A stretch of 64,000 bases of DNA from Zelonia costaricensis. Taxonomy: Eukaryota; Euglenozoa; Kinetoplastea; Trypanosomatida; Trypanosomatidae. The stretch is from contig JASAOO010003563.1 of assembly GCA_030849075.1 (NCBI GenBank), forward strand, positions 62,001-126,000, read 5' to 3'. Below, piece by piece: positions 9,877 to 19,652 of this stretch. Position numbers and translations under genes: made by a program. Each line of letters opens with the position of its first letter. Position 1 is the first letter of the stretch. The notes under the pieces were generated by a model. It searched no databases. It saw nothing but the letters and a program-made list of their open reading frames with translations, and was not told the DNA's origin.

Positions 9877-10733
9877 CGATGTGATCGAACGGTTTCTGTT
9901 GCCTCAGCCATGTTCCGTGTCGTGTGTGCCGAGCTGCATCGCCAGCAGGTACGAGTATTGTCTTCTTTTTGTTGTCGTCGTTGATCCGCCCTCGCGTTCA
10001 CCGCAGCACGGCGACACGCAGAAACGCACACATGGAAAGCAAACAAAACAAAGAGGTTTGTGTGGGACACCTCGGCGCAAACCAATGGGCCTCCGCTGGC
10101 GCCGCAGATTGCGCCACGCAGTGGCTGCTCAACTGCAAACTTCGACGGCGTCAAGTCGTCATCCTCAGACTTGCGGAACAGGAGATACAGCTTGCGCGTG
10201 GCACGACGCAGCTCTCTGGCTGCGTTCGACTCACGTGTGCTGCTGTGCGTTACTCTCTTTCTCTCACCCTCTCTCTCTCTCCTCCACCTCCGTCCTCACC
10301 TACTCACGCTCACCCGCTGTGCGGTGCTGCGTATTCAAAACGCACTTCGTTCTTAACATGAACACACACACACACACACACACGCACACACCAATTCATG
10401 ATCTATCCCTCTCCAAAAACTCAACAACAGGATCTGCGTCCGCCTTTGCGCTGACGGCGGACTGTCGAGTCTGTGAATACGGAGGCAGCGCGCTTTCTGC
10501 ACTCGCCATCTCCCGTGCGCGACTTCTCGCGCCACGACGCACTAGGGGGAGCGGCGAACGCGCACGTCACAGTAGTACTCCACTTCCGCGCACACAGCTT
10601 GTGTGGCTGTTGTTGCTTTTTGTCCCCGCACACGCTGCGGCGTTCTCGCTCGTGACGCGCTCTATAACCTCGGAGAAGTACCTGTACTTCACGCTGCGCA
10701 CATACTTTCAAAGCACGCCTTGCTGCAGCTCGT

Positions 10734-10760
10734 GGGTGTGTGGGTGTGGGTGTGGGTGTG
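10734..10760 (+). repeat. GGGTGT tandem hexamer with G-quadruplex potential
   Basis: G3 runs at 10734-10736, 10742-10744, 10748-10750 and 10754-10756 are spaced by TGT or TGTGT. The same hexamer appears in opposite orientation at 55984-56026. Confidence 0.7.
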
Positions 10761-11308
10761 TCTGTAGGACTGCTTCTCTCCCCACCCTCCCCTCGCTGCC
10801 ACGGTCTCTTCAGCGCCTCGCTCCTGTTGTTGCGCTCTCACACCCGCCTCACCCTCGCGTGCCGACCTTCTCCCCGCTATTTTGTCGCCCGGCGCTTCTT
10901 CCTCGTCAGTTTCTCAACAAGGCAACGCAGAGACGATTGGGAGCGGGAGTAGAGGGCAAAGACAACAACAACGCATTTGTGCTCGCGCGGGTTTGGCGTT
11001 CCTGCACCCTCCTGTTTCTCGCTCTCACTTCTCGGCCGCCGTGTCCCTCCTCGATCCCTCGGGCTCTGCGCTTGGTTTACAAGTTGAATCCGGTGTGCGT
11101 TGCCCTGGTTGCTCAGTACGCCGTAGGTGCCGTGCTGCGGGCGTGAGTGTCTGTGTATGGGTTATTGTGTGTGTGTGTTTTCCCTCTCTTACTGTCTTGG
11201 GGGCCGCTCTAAAAGAAACGTCTTGCATCCCTCCCCCCTTCTCCGCTCTTTTCTTGCACCCCTACCCGTTTCTCTCCGTTTCGCGTCCCCGCTTCCTGCA
11301 CGGACACA

Positions 11309-11310
<2 letters not shown>

Positions 11311-11339
<29 letters not shown>
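11311..11339. repeat. (CA)14 microsatellite
   Basis: Twenty-nine bases of perfect CA repeat in the spacer upstream of the kinase gene. Confidence 0.95.
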
Positions 11340-11341
<2 letters not shown>

Positions 11342-11531
11342 AAGGCAACGGCTCGTGTGTCGCCTCTCGGCGTGCCGCTCGTCGCGTGCGCTGCTGTTCG
11401 CTGCGCCCTCTCCCCATCCACTACCCTGTCCAACCTCCGACCTACTAGTAATTCCCTCTTCTCCTCTTTCCGTGCCTCTTCGACGATCACACAAATACAC
11501 CCACACCCACACACAAACTAATAGAGCAACC

Positions 11532-14006
11532 ATGCGCGCAAAACGGCCGCTACGGAGGTCAGGCCCGTGCTTCGACCTGGCCGGTCTCATGGACCACGCC
11601 GCGCCGGAGCTGCAGGTGCAACAGAAGAACGAGCAGGAGCTGAACAAGTTCTTCATCGACGTCGACGACAACACCGTGTCACCCATGATCACAACGGACC
11701 CCAGCTTCCGCACCGCGAGCATGGCGAGTTTGTCCAACTTCAACTCGGTTGTCGACCTCACCGCCATGGACAGCGGCGTGGGACGGAGTAGATCCAGCGA
11801 GGCAGTACCGAAGACCACGCCGGCGAGCGCGGCAGCACCACCGCCGGCGGCGGCCGCCACGAGCGAGGCCAAGTTCATTCACGTCAACAACACGAACATT
11901 TTTGTCCTCATCGACGGCATCTCGATGTTTGTGGAGGGCCGGAGCACCTTCACCGGCACCGAGGACGCGCGCCTGCTGACGGAGCGGCTGCGACAGAAGA
12001 AGCTGGCCCGATCGGTGGACACGGTGCAGGAGGCTATCTTGAACATCGAGATGTCGGCCGACGGCGGTGTGCGTGAGGGCGCACCACTGGATGCTGCCGT
12101 GACGACCACCGCAGCTGTCGCTGTGACGCAACCAGCAGCGTCTCCGCCTTCTGCGGCACTGCCGCACTCGCCAGCGGTGCGGCTACCGCTGCTGCAGCGA
12201 GGAAGCCCGCCGTTGGTGCCGATGCCGCTGCCACTCTCTGTTCCAGCCCCGGTGGAGGTCAAGAGCCCGTGGGCGTCCCTCTTCGAAGACGCGAAGCGGC
12301 CGACAGGCTCGCCGCTGTTCCGTAACTTCCGCGCCACGGCGCTCTCCGACAGCCTGCACAACCTCCGCGCCCCGCTAACTGACTGCGCGGCCACGGCGCA
12401 GTCGACCAGCTCGACCGCGACGTCGGCGTCGCCGGTCACGGCAGTGACGCCGACGTCGGGAATTGCACCCAGCGCCGGCTTCAATGGCACAAATCGGCTC
12501 GCGCAGTCGGCAAGCTCGCCAACGATACGGCACCAAGACAGCTCCTCATCGCTGCTCTCGCTCGGCTCCGGCGTGGCGCACCGACACGCGGGGTACACCG
12601 GCCGGGGTGGGGCCACGCGGAAGGCCAAACCGATCTCCGCAGAGGAGATTGGCCACAGCAACCGGTCGCTTGACATGGACGAGGTTGTGATTGAGGAGAT
12701 GATCGGCAAAGGGACGCAGGGCACGGTGTTCCGCGTGCGCGTGGATAGTAAGCTGTACGCGCTCAAGTGTATGAACATTGACGAGGCGATGAACGCGACA
12801 AACGACGTGGAGCGGCAGGGGCGCAAGAAGGGGCTTGTGAAGGAGCTTACGATGATCAACTTGCAGCGGTCGCGGCCGCCGCCGGGGTACCTGATGCAGA
12901 TGTTCAACGCCGTCGCCTCCCTCGACGCGGACAAGAAGCAGCTCAGCATCCTGATCGAGCTCATGTCCTTCACCGTGGAGAACATCCAACAGATGATCTC
13001 CCGCATCCCGAGCGACGAGCTCATGCGCGTGACGCAGTCGACGTTCCGCAAGTACATGGCTGGCGACCCGTCAACAAAGGCGGCGCTCAAGGACCGCTGC
13101 ATGGACCAGATGCTGTACGGGTCGCCGCGGCACGTGGTGGGCCGCAACGTATACAACGAGCCGGCGGTGTGGGAGAAGGCGGTCAAGCGCGAGACGCCGA
13201 TGCCCGAGCTTGTGCTCTCGCTGCTGGCACGCGATGTGCTGATGGGGCTCAACGAGCTGCACACCGACTACGGCATCGTCCACTGCGACCTCAAACCGGC
13301 CAACGTGCTGCTCTGCTACGACCAGCAGCACTTCAAGCTCGCCGACTTCGGGTGCGGCTGTGTCATGGAGGACGGCGTGCGCGTGGAGCGGCGCGGCCTC
13401 GACCTGGGCACGATGCTCTACAAGGCCCCCGAGCGCTTCACCGCGAACATCATGCACCGCATCGCCGACCTGGACGACTGCTGTGCTGGCGGTGCTGGCG
13501 ACCCTGTTGTCGAGTTCACGGCGAAGGCAGACGTGTGGTCGCTCGGTATCATGCTGCTGGAGCTGGCCGCCGGGATTCACCCGTGCGACCAGTTCAAGTC
13601 CGACTTCTGGAACTACGGTAACATGCTGCGGCTGTCCAAGATGAACAAGCCGCTGAACTGGTCCGAGGCCTTCTACGACTTCATCATTCGCAGCGTCTGC
13701 GTGGATGTGTCGATGCGGTGGTCTGTGCAGGAGCTGCTCAAGCACCCGTTTATCGTGAAGTTCAACCACGTGCCACGGGAGAAGCTCGAGGCGTTTGTGC
13801 AGCGGCTGGAGACGGACAGCAAGACGTTCCACAAGCGGCAGCAGAGCGAGCTGCTCAAGCAGCAGATCCTGCTCAGCACCACGCGTCGACACCGCGACAC
13901 GTATCAGCTGCAGAGCAAGAAGGTCTGGTCCGGCTACACGGCATACCTGAAGCGCGGCCCACCCACCAAGGACGCAACGATGTTCCCGGAGCTGCGGCAG
14001 CTCTGA
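11532..14006 (+). CDS. Protein kinase, non-RD, with a large insert
   Basis: This 824-residue protein carries a C-terminal kinase domain (~385-743). The glycine loop is GKGTQGTVF from G392, the ATP-binding Lys is K412 in YALKCM, the catalytic loop is HCDLKPANVL with D586, the Mg-binding motif is DFG at D605, and KAPERF serves as the APE motif. All catalytic residues are present, so it should be active, but the HRD Arg is Cys (non-RD), so activation-loop phosphorylation may not control it in the usual way. About 70 extra residues are inserted between the hinge and helix E. The first ~380 residues are mostly disordered, with one ordered-looking segment (~117-180, beginning FIHVNNTNIFVLIDG). The overall look is closest to the STE/MEK-like group, but I cannot place it in a named family. 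The start is the first ATG after the predicted acceptor, with a very short 5' UTR. Confidence 0.9.
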   Translation: MRAKRPLRRSGPCFDLAGLMDHAAPELQVQQKNEQELNKFFIDVDDNTVSPMITTDPSFRTASMASLSNFNSVVDLTAMDSGVGRSRSSEAVPKTTPASAAAPPPAAAATSEAKFIHVNNTNIFVLIDGISMFVEGRSTFTGTEDARLLTERLRQKKLARSVDTVQEAILNIEMSADGGVREGAPLDAAVTTTAAVAVTQPAASPPSAALPHSPAVRLPLLQRGSPPLVPMPLPLSVPAPVEVKSPWASLFEDAKRPTGSPLFRNFRATALSDSLHNLRAPLTDCAATAQSTSSTATSASPVTAVTPTSGIAPSAGFNGTNRLAQSASSPTIRHQDSSSSLLSLGSGVAHRHAGYTGRGGATRKAKPISAEEIGHSNRSLDMDEVVIEEMIGKGTQGTVFRVRVDSKLYALKCMNIDEAMNATNDVERQGRKKGLVKELTMINLQRSRPPPGYLMQMFNAVASLDADKKQLSILIELMSFTVENIQQMISRIPSDELMRVTQSTFRKYMAGDPSTKAALKDRCMDQMLYGSPRHVVGRNVYNEPAVWEKAVKRETPMPELVLSLLARDVLMGLNELHTDYGIVHCDLKPANVLLCYDQQHFKLADFGCGCVMEDGVRVERRGLDLGTMLYKAPERFTANIMHRIADLDDCCAGGAGDPVVEFTAKADVWSLGIMLLELAAGIHPCDQFKSDFWNYGNMLRLSKMNKPLNWSEAFYDFIIRSVCVDVSMRWSVQELLKHPFIVKFNHVPREKLEAFVQRLETDSKTFHKRQQSELLKQQILLSTTRRHRDTYQLQSKKVWSGYTAYLKRGPPTKDATMFPELRQL

Positions 14007-15139
14007 ACACAAGAGGCAAAAAACTGGAAGTGTCAGCCAAGACACGTCGGATCGTTTGTTTCCCCGCTGTTGGTGCACGAGGCGAGAAGTTGTGAGGCGT
14101 GAGCGAGTCATCGTGAGCAGCGGCCAGCTGCGGGGTGGGGGGGGAGCGGGCGCCAAAATGGTCTGTGAGAGTTGGTAGGGGTTTGGTGTGCAAACGGAAG
14201 AGCGTGTCGTGGAGGATGGTGACGTGCGGATCGGCAGGCCGAACGACGGGGGAGGAGGTTGAGGAACGGGTGGGCTGCGGACACAGAAGAGCAAGGTTGC
14301 CCCGCGAAGAGGAGTCGACCGGGGGGGGGGGGCGGGCGGGCTCGCACGTGACGTCAACTTGACGGATTCGCGGTGCGTGTTTGCCGTTGGTGGGTGGCGA
14401 ACCCTACAAGTTCTGATCTTGTTACGGCTTTGTTTGTGTTCTTGATCCCCTTTTCCGTCCTACGTCGTCCTCGCGGAGTGGTGCACGTGGCGCGCGGGCC
14501 TCCTGCCCAGCGCGTCGCCCCTCTCACTCGCTCCTCTGTCTTGCGAGGCGCGCTTCTTTCTCGTGTACTGATGTGTGGGTCGTCGCCATGCGTGAAGACC
14601 AGCGTGCCGGTTGCCGCGGGACCCTGGAACGCATCGCGCTTTCCACACACATACACACGCACACACACACACACAGACGCATGTCCACGTCGAAAATCCA
14701 GCGAACAACTGAGTCGGCCCCCGAGTGGAGGTCTTTGCCCTCTTGTGCAAGGCGAGCCGAGGGGGAGGGGAGGGGCAACGCCCCCCATCGCACGCCTCCT
14801 CTGACTCTGTCTTTTGTTCTCGCGCTCTACGGCAGGGCCTTCGCGCGACTCTGCAAGCCGGTACGTGTGTGAGGTGGCAAGGGGCGGGAGAGAACTCCTC
14901 CGTTGTGTCGCACGGGGTGAGGCACCTTCTTCCTCCCTCCCTCCCCGGACCCAACCTTCACGTGTCTCTCGCTTCTGTCCCGCCACCTCAACCTTCTCCA
15001 CCGGCCGTGTTTCTCTCCCGCTTTTCTCCCCGGTCCAGCACTTCTGACGTTGCCCTCCGCCCAACACTCACGTCGCCATCAATTCTCTCGAGGAGGAAAA
15101 AGAAAGCGAACAGGAAAATTGCGAGTTTCGGACGGCGCC
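14007..15139. other. Spacer between kinase and Maf genes
   Basis: No gene is supported. It contains G-rich runs near 14134-14150 and 14320-14342, a mixed CA repeat at ~14644-14675, a C/T tract near 14929-14950, and the tract at ~15009-15036 ending in AG at 15037-15038, which would give the Maf mRNA a ~100-base 5' UTR. Confidence 0.6.
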
Positions 15140-15769
15140 ATGTCGAAGCCGATCATGGTCATCGGGACGAGCGCGCCGCGGCGGCGGCAGATCGCGCTGG
15201 TGCACTTTGGGGCAGACTACGAGCTTGTCTACATTTCCCCCGACATCGACGAGAAGCAGATTCGCGCGGCCGACCCGTTTGCGCTGACAAACAGCATCGC
15301 TTTGGCAAAGATGGCTGCGCTGCGGGAAAGGGTGGCGAGCGACGCGGTGCTGCAGCGCCGTCTTGCCGAGCGGTCGCGCAGTGTGGCGGTCACGTTCGAC
15401 CAGGTGGTCGACTACCACGGCGAGATTCGCGAGAAGCCGGAGTCGGTGGAGCAGGCTGTCGCCTTCATCAAGTCGTACTCGGACAACGAGCTCGGCACCG
15501 TCATGACGACTGTCTTGTACGCCTTTGACACCGACACGCAGGTGGCGATGCCGAACACGACGATGACCTTTTACCGCGCGATCGACGACGCCGCGATTGC
15601 GCGCATTGTTGAGCGGGGCCTGTGCCTGCACACGGCTGGCGGCTTCGTTGTGGAGGACGAGGACATGAAGCGCTCCATGATTCGAATTGACCCCGGCACT
15701 GAGGACGACGTCTGCGGCTTCTGCGAGAAGTCTGTGCACGCTCTGCTTGCTCAGGTGCAGGGCGCGTAA
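15140..15769 (+). CDS. Maf-type nucleotide pyrophosphatase
   Basis: The 209-residue protein belongs to the Maf/HAM1-like superfamily, which hydrolyses non-canonical or specific nucleoside triphosphates to monophosphates and pyrophosphate. The signature loop TSAPRRRQI near residue 10 corresponds to the S-x-R-R motif, followed by ISPDIDEKQI. The catalytic-region motif reads FDQVVDYHG with REKPES after it. The Asp-Gln pair resembles the bacterial YceF branch (SDQV, 7-methyl-GTP pyrophosphatase) rather than the YhdE branch (ADT, dTTP/UTP). The later LHTAGGF fits the LHCAG region of YceF. Length is typical (~190-210). Substrate is inference. The start is the first ATG in the frame; upstream codons are spacer. 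No targeting signal is evident. Confidence 0.88.
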   Translation: MSKPIMVIGTSAPRRRQIALVHFGADYELVYISPDIDEKQIRAADPFALTNSIALAKMAALRERVASDAVLQRRLAERSRSVAVTFDQVVDYHGEIREKPESVEQAVAFIKSYSDNELGTVMTTVLYAFDTDTQVAMPNTTMTFYRAIDDAAIARIVERGLCLHTAGGFVVEDEDMKRSMIRIDPGTEDDVCGFCEKSVHALLAQVQGA

Positions 15770-16500
15770 CGGCAGTGCTCTGCCGCCGTCGCCGCACACG
15801 CTCACGTTCACACACATGCGCGAAACGGTATACAACGAGGGACGTGAAGAGCACGTTTTTCCTATCGAATAACGAACCACTGCGAAAAAAAAGAAAAAAA
15901 AAAGATCCACACAACGAATGACGGGAAAAAGAAGGTGCTGGCCGTAGTCAGTCTTCTCCGTGCTTCGGAGTGACGCAGTGTGAGTACACGCCTTCGCCGC
16001 TGGCAATGCTGCCACGCCGTGGATGGTACACATACACACAAAAAAAGCAGCTGCCATGCATTGCTTTGCCACCTTGGCGGGTCAAGCGGTTCAGCGCGAG
16101 CTCGACGCACATCAGTAGGCTGGCACACGTTCCACCTGCCGCTTCTTTCCCTAGTCCTACGACCCTCTGCCTCGATCTTCTCTTTTCCTTTTTTCCCTCT
16201 CGTCACACACAGGTTTCCCTTCTGCTTCACACTTTGCCTCATAGCCGCACGCGGTGCGTCTCCGTGACCGTGTATGTGTGTGTGTGTGTGTGTGTGTGGC
16301 TTTGCAACATACACACACACCCGTAGACTTGCATCGACAGAGAGAGTGGGAGAAATCTAGGCGCTGTCAAGAGAAAAAGAATCGAGAGAACACAAGTCGT
16401 GATCGGCTGCCTTCTTGGACTTGGTGTGCTTGGCAACACCGACATTTACGCGGGCATCTGCCCCAGCGACGCACTCCAAAAAAAAAAACGCAACTCAGCG
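15770..16500. other. Spacer between Maf and coiled-coil genes
   Basis: No gene is supported. It has an A-rich run at ~15884-15904, a pyrimidine tract at ~16138-16202 followed by CACACAG with AG at 16209-16210 (probable acceptor), then a TG run at 16275-16299 facing an AC run at 16311-16320, and an A9 run near 16479. The TG/AC pair would lie in the 5' UTR if that acceptor is used. Confidence 0.6.
16271..16320 (+). repeat. TG run and AC run in inverted arrangement
   Basis: A TG repeat (16275-16299) is separated by about 11 bases from a perfect AC repeat (16311-16320). In RNA the two can pair to form a stem of at least ten base pairs, in the presumed 5' UTR of the coiled-coil gene. Confidence 0.6.
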
Positions 16501-18246
16501 ATGAATTCGCTCTTCAAGACGTTTCAGAACGTTGTGGCGATGGGGGAGGAGGGGTCCCGCGACGGGTTCTCGACATCGCTGCACATCGCGAGCGACGAAC
16601 AGTCCGACCCTACCACTCTGCGCGGCCACATTACTGTCCTCACTCAGCAGCTGGCCCACCAGGCGCAAGCCTACGAGGAGCTCAAGACAGAGAGCAGCGG
16701 CATTGAAAAGGAGCTGATGCGGGTGCGGCTCCGCTACGCCGCCTCGCGCGAGTTGTGGGAGGCGACAAACGAAAGCCTCGAACTCGCGATCCAGGCTCTC
16801 CTCGAGTACCACCTGTACGGGACGGTGCGCAGCGCGTACTCCAACACGGCGGTGTTGGCTGACCCGCATGGCAGCCACGCCGGCCCGTCAAGTAGCCTCG
16901 AGGCCACCGGCTTCGACGCGACGTACGTCGCCTCGCTGCATGAACAAATCCGCCGTCTCAAGGAGATGGTGGCCCGCAGCGGCGAGGAGCGCAGTCAACT
17001 TCGCAGCGAGAAGCAGTTTGACGAGGCAAAGCGCCTCCTCGCCGCGGACGGTGTGGCGGCCGCCCACTTGGATACGGAGGTGCGCACCGCGCTGCAAAAG
17101 CTGGTGCACCACTGGCAGGAGGAGCGCACGGGCTACGAGTCGCTGATTGAAAACCTGGAGCGCAGCCTTGGCAAGCACGCCGAGCGCGAGGCGCTCCTGG
17201 CGGACAGCCTAAAACAGGAGCGGGAGCGGCATACCGAGGCAGCCGGCGCCGCCTCGTCTCCGGCTGCGTCGACTGTCGACGCGGCAGAGCTGGCGCGACT
17301 GCGGGACGAGCTGGAGCGCTGGCAGCGCGGCGAGCGTCGTGCGACGGGTGCGACGCAAGCCACTGCGAGTGCAGCCGCGCCGTCGTCCACGTCACCGCCG
17401 CAGGAGGAGAGCCGCCACGACCACGGGCACGGCAGCGCGGCCCTGCCGAAGCCCCCGAGCTCAAATGCGGACGGCAATCCCAGTGTCGGTGGTGGCGTTG
17501 ACCGTCAGCACGCGGCTCCTCCCCCAGACGCGGCACTGCAGGAGGAGCTGGAGCGGCTGCGCCGCGACTGCGCTGCCCGCGACGAGGCCCTCGACGGCTT
17601 GTACCGTGACATCCGCAGCCTGCAGCAGGCGCTGCAGCAGGCCGAGGCACGGGCCAGCGCGAGTGACGCCGAGCTTGCCCAGTGCCACCTGCGGACGGAG
17701 AGACTGACACAGCAGCTGTCGCGGGAACAGAGCCGCATCAAGCGACTGGAGGAGGACTACCGCCGCGCGGAGCTGAGTGAGGGCAAGCTGCGGGAGCAGG
17801 TGATGCAGCTGCGCCAGTCCCTAGCCGCCGCGAACGCTGCTGGCGCTGCCGTGAAGGGCGCCTTCTCCACGTCCAACGGGCTGCCAGCGGGCATGTCCAT
17901 TCCTCAGGTCCCTGCCGTGCGCGTCAACCAGCCGTACAAGGCATCGGTGCTGGAGGAGAGCGTCACGTACGAGAGCGCCGGCACCTGGGAGGACTGGGCA
18001 CGCGAGGCCGGGGAGTGGGTGAGGGAGCTGCGAGGTGAGGCGGTGCCGGTGCCGGGCCTCGGTGGGCTGCACGGCGCAGGCATTTCCTCTCGCGCGAGGA
18101 GTGCGGCGGCAGGAGTGCTGCGTCGACGCTCGCGCATGGTCTTGCTTTTTGGCAGCGGCTTGGTGGCGCTCATGTTCCTCTTTGTCCTGCTGATGCTGGT
18201 GCAGTCACGGTCTGAGGCCGCTCCGCTACGCGCTGAGGCGTCGTAG
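16501..18246 (+). CDS. Tail-anchored coiled-coil protein, golgin-like
   Basis: I do not recognise a named family. The 581-residue protein is mostly charged coiled coil: segments at ~40-110, ~140-260 and ~344-445 are rich in Glu, Leu, Arg and Gln with heptad-like spacing, separated by a disordered Pro/Ser/His stretch at ~280-340. A single hydrophobic segment lies at ~546-567 (starting MVLLFGSGLVALMF), preceded by basic residues and followed by only ~14 residues. That is the layout of a tail-anchored protein facing the cytosol, as in golgin-84, giantin or CASP; a Golgi or ER tethering role is inference. A Trp/Glu-rich stretch precedes the membrane segment (WEDWAREAGEWVREL). The ATG at 16501 is the only in-frame ATG upstream of the conserved-looking part. 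Confidence 0.8.
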   Translation: MNSLFKTFQNVVAMGEEGSRDGFSTSLHIASDEQSDPTTLRGHITVLTQQLAHQAQAYEELKTESSGIEKELMRVRLRYAASRELWEATNESLELAIQALLEYHLYGTVRSAYSNTAVLADPHGSHAGPSSSLEATGFDATYVASLHEQIRRLKEMVARSGEERSQLRSEKQFDEAKRLLAADGVAAAHLDTEVRTALQKLVHHWQEERTGYESLIENLERSLGKHAEREALLADSLKQERERHTEAAGAASSPAASTVDAAELARLRDELERWQRGERRATGATQATASAAAPSSTSPPQEESRHDHGHGSAALPKPPSSNADGNPSVGGGVDRQHAAPPPDAALQEELERLRRDCAARDEALDGLYRDIRSLQQALQQAEARASASDAELAQCHLRTERLTQQLSREQSRIKRLEEDYRRAELSEGKLREQVMQLRQSLAAANAAGAAVKGAFSTSNGLPAGMSIPQVPAVRVNQPYKASVLEESVTYESAGTWEDWAREAGEWVRELRGEAVPVPGLGGLHGAGISSRARSAAAGVLRRRSRMVLLFGSGLVALMFLFVLLMLVQSRSEAAPLRAEAS

Positions 18247-19040
18247 AGGCGGGTGGGGTGGGAGGAGGCCATCGCCGACCTGCAGCTCTGCTTCGAGGCG
18301 TTCTTCAGCTTCACGTCCTTTTTTTTTTTGGTGAATAGTGCAGGTGCCGGCGCCTGCATGTGCAAGAGCCTTCCTCGAACCGAACGCTTCTCACGCGTGC
18401 TTGAGCGCCGGGCGTTCCTCTGCAAAGCGTGTGGGTGCGGTGGTGGTGCGGGGGTATGTCGGTCCGCCTTGGCCCCCCCCCCTCCCTCCCTTCCTCCCTC
18501 CCTCCCTGCTCTCATCCTTCTCTCACCGCAAAGGCTGCTGTGCGCTTTTCAGCTCTCGACTCTTCGAGGGCCTGCACCTTTTTACCAACGTGCACGTACA
18601 CGCACACACCACAAAACGAAAAGAAGCAACGCGGCGGGTGAAACTCCTTGTTCACGGGTGGTCTGTCCTCCTGGTACGTTCAGAGCGCCTAGGGACAGTG
18701 TCTCGGCACTGCCCTCGGGCTCCCCTTGAGCGGTGCCCAGTGCGATCCCGTTATGGCTTGGTCATTCCTTTTTTTTTTTTTCACGTCTCCCTTAGCGTGT
18801 GCGCTGCAAGTCACCAGCCTTTCCATTGTTTACCCTCCCCCTCCCTCCTTCCTGTGTCCACATGCGCGCCACGATCCACCACGACCAGCGCTATCGACGG
18901 AGGCACGCCACTTCACCTCCACCACCACATACACATTGCTGCCCACGCACGCTCTCACGCAGGCACGCGCAATCTCAACTCCTGCACGCGAGACTGAGAC
19001 ACAGGGGAAGCAAGGCACTACACACACGGGCAACACTGCA
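18247..19040. other. Spacer between coiled-coil gene and VPS29
   Basis: No gene is supported. It holds T runs at ~18319-18330 and ~18769-18781, a long C/T-rich tract at ~18473-18527, and a C/T tract at ~18830-18858 with the next clear AG at 18887-18888, a plausible acceptor for VPS29. Confidence 0.6.
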
Positions 19041-19652
19041 ATGGTGCTGGTGCTCGTGGTGGGTGACACGTGGGTGCCGCAGCGCTCCACCGGCGTGCCC
19101 GACGTGTTTCGCCGCATGTTCGCGCCGGGTCGCATCCACAAGGTACTGATCACCGGCAGCGTCGGCTGCAAGGAGATGTACGACTACCTGCGCACCATCT
19201 CCCCCGAGGTGCACTGCGTCACGAGCAGCGTTGACCGGCAGTGGACGGACCGGATGCCCGAGTCGGCTGTGCTGAACGTGGAGGGGCTCAAGGTGGGACT
19301 CATCCACGGTCACCAGGTCGTGCCCATCGGCGACAAAGACTCGCTGGCGGCTGTGCAGCGCGAGCTGGACGTGGACGTGCTCGTCTCGGGCGCCACCCAC
19401 CAGTCCAAGTACTTCGAGTTTGACTCGCACCTCTTCGTGAACCCTGGCTCTCTGAGCGGGGCCGACACGGAGTGCGAAACGAACATCGTGCCCTCCTTTA
19501 TGTTGCTCGACGTGCAGGACAAGTCGGTTGTGACCTTCATCTATCAGTACCACCCCGATAGCGACCCCGACGCCGAGGGGGCCGGCGGCGAGGACTCGGC
19601 CAGCACCGTGCCGGGGCTGAAGATTAAGCGGAAGGAGTGGGCCAAGGCGTGA
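19041..19652 (+). CDS. VPS29: Retromer subunit VPS29
   Basis: The 203-residue protein matches VPS29 along its whole length. VPS29 binds VPS35 in the retromer core that returns receptors from endosomes to the Golgi or surface. Shared landmarks are LVLVVGDTWVPQRS, CKEMYDYLRTISPEVH, GLKVGLIHGHQVVPIGD, LDVDVLVSGATH, VNPGSLSGA and ETNIVPSFMLLD. VPS29 has a metallophosphoesterase fold but is not considered an active phosphatase. Here metal-site positions are further eroded: GDLH of human is GDTW, GN is GS, GDFD is SSVD, and GHTH is GATH. The last ~35 residues after YQYHP form an acidic then basic extension beyond the usual ~185 residues. The start is the first ATG after the acceptor and coincides with the conserved N-terminus. 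Confidence 0.95.
   Translation: MVLVLVVGDTWVPQRSTGVPDVFRRMFAPGRIHKVLITGSVGCKEMYDYLRTISPEVHCVTSSVDRQWTDRMPESAVLNVEGLKVGLIHGHQVVPIGDKDSLAAVQRELDVDVLVSGATHQSKYFEFDSHLFVNPGSLSGADTECETNIVPSFMLLDVQDKSVVTFIYQYHPDSDPDAEGAGGEDSASTVPGLKIKRKEWAKA

Larger units (their letters stand above)
9877..11531. other. Spacer between phosphatase-like and kinase genes
   Basis: No gene is supported. The spacer holds CT-rich tracts near 10256-10300, CA runs at 10362-10382 and 11311-11339, a GGGTGT repeat with four G3 runs at 10734-10756, and a pyrimidine tract at ~11452-11480 before the kinase. The last AG before the start is at 11525-11526, while another follows a weaker tract near 11446. Confidence 0.6.

Noticed and set aside
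9877..11126. Long open frame continuing downstream of the phosphatase-like gene (9800-11146)
   Set aside because: The peptide is dominated by translated CA, CT and TG repeats and has no gene-like codon use.
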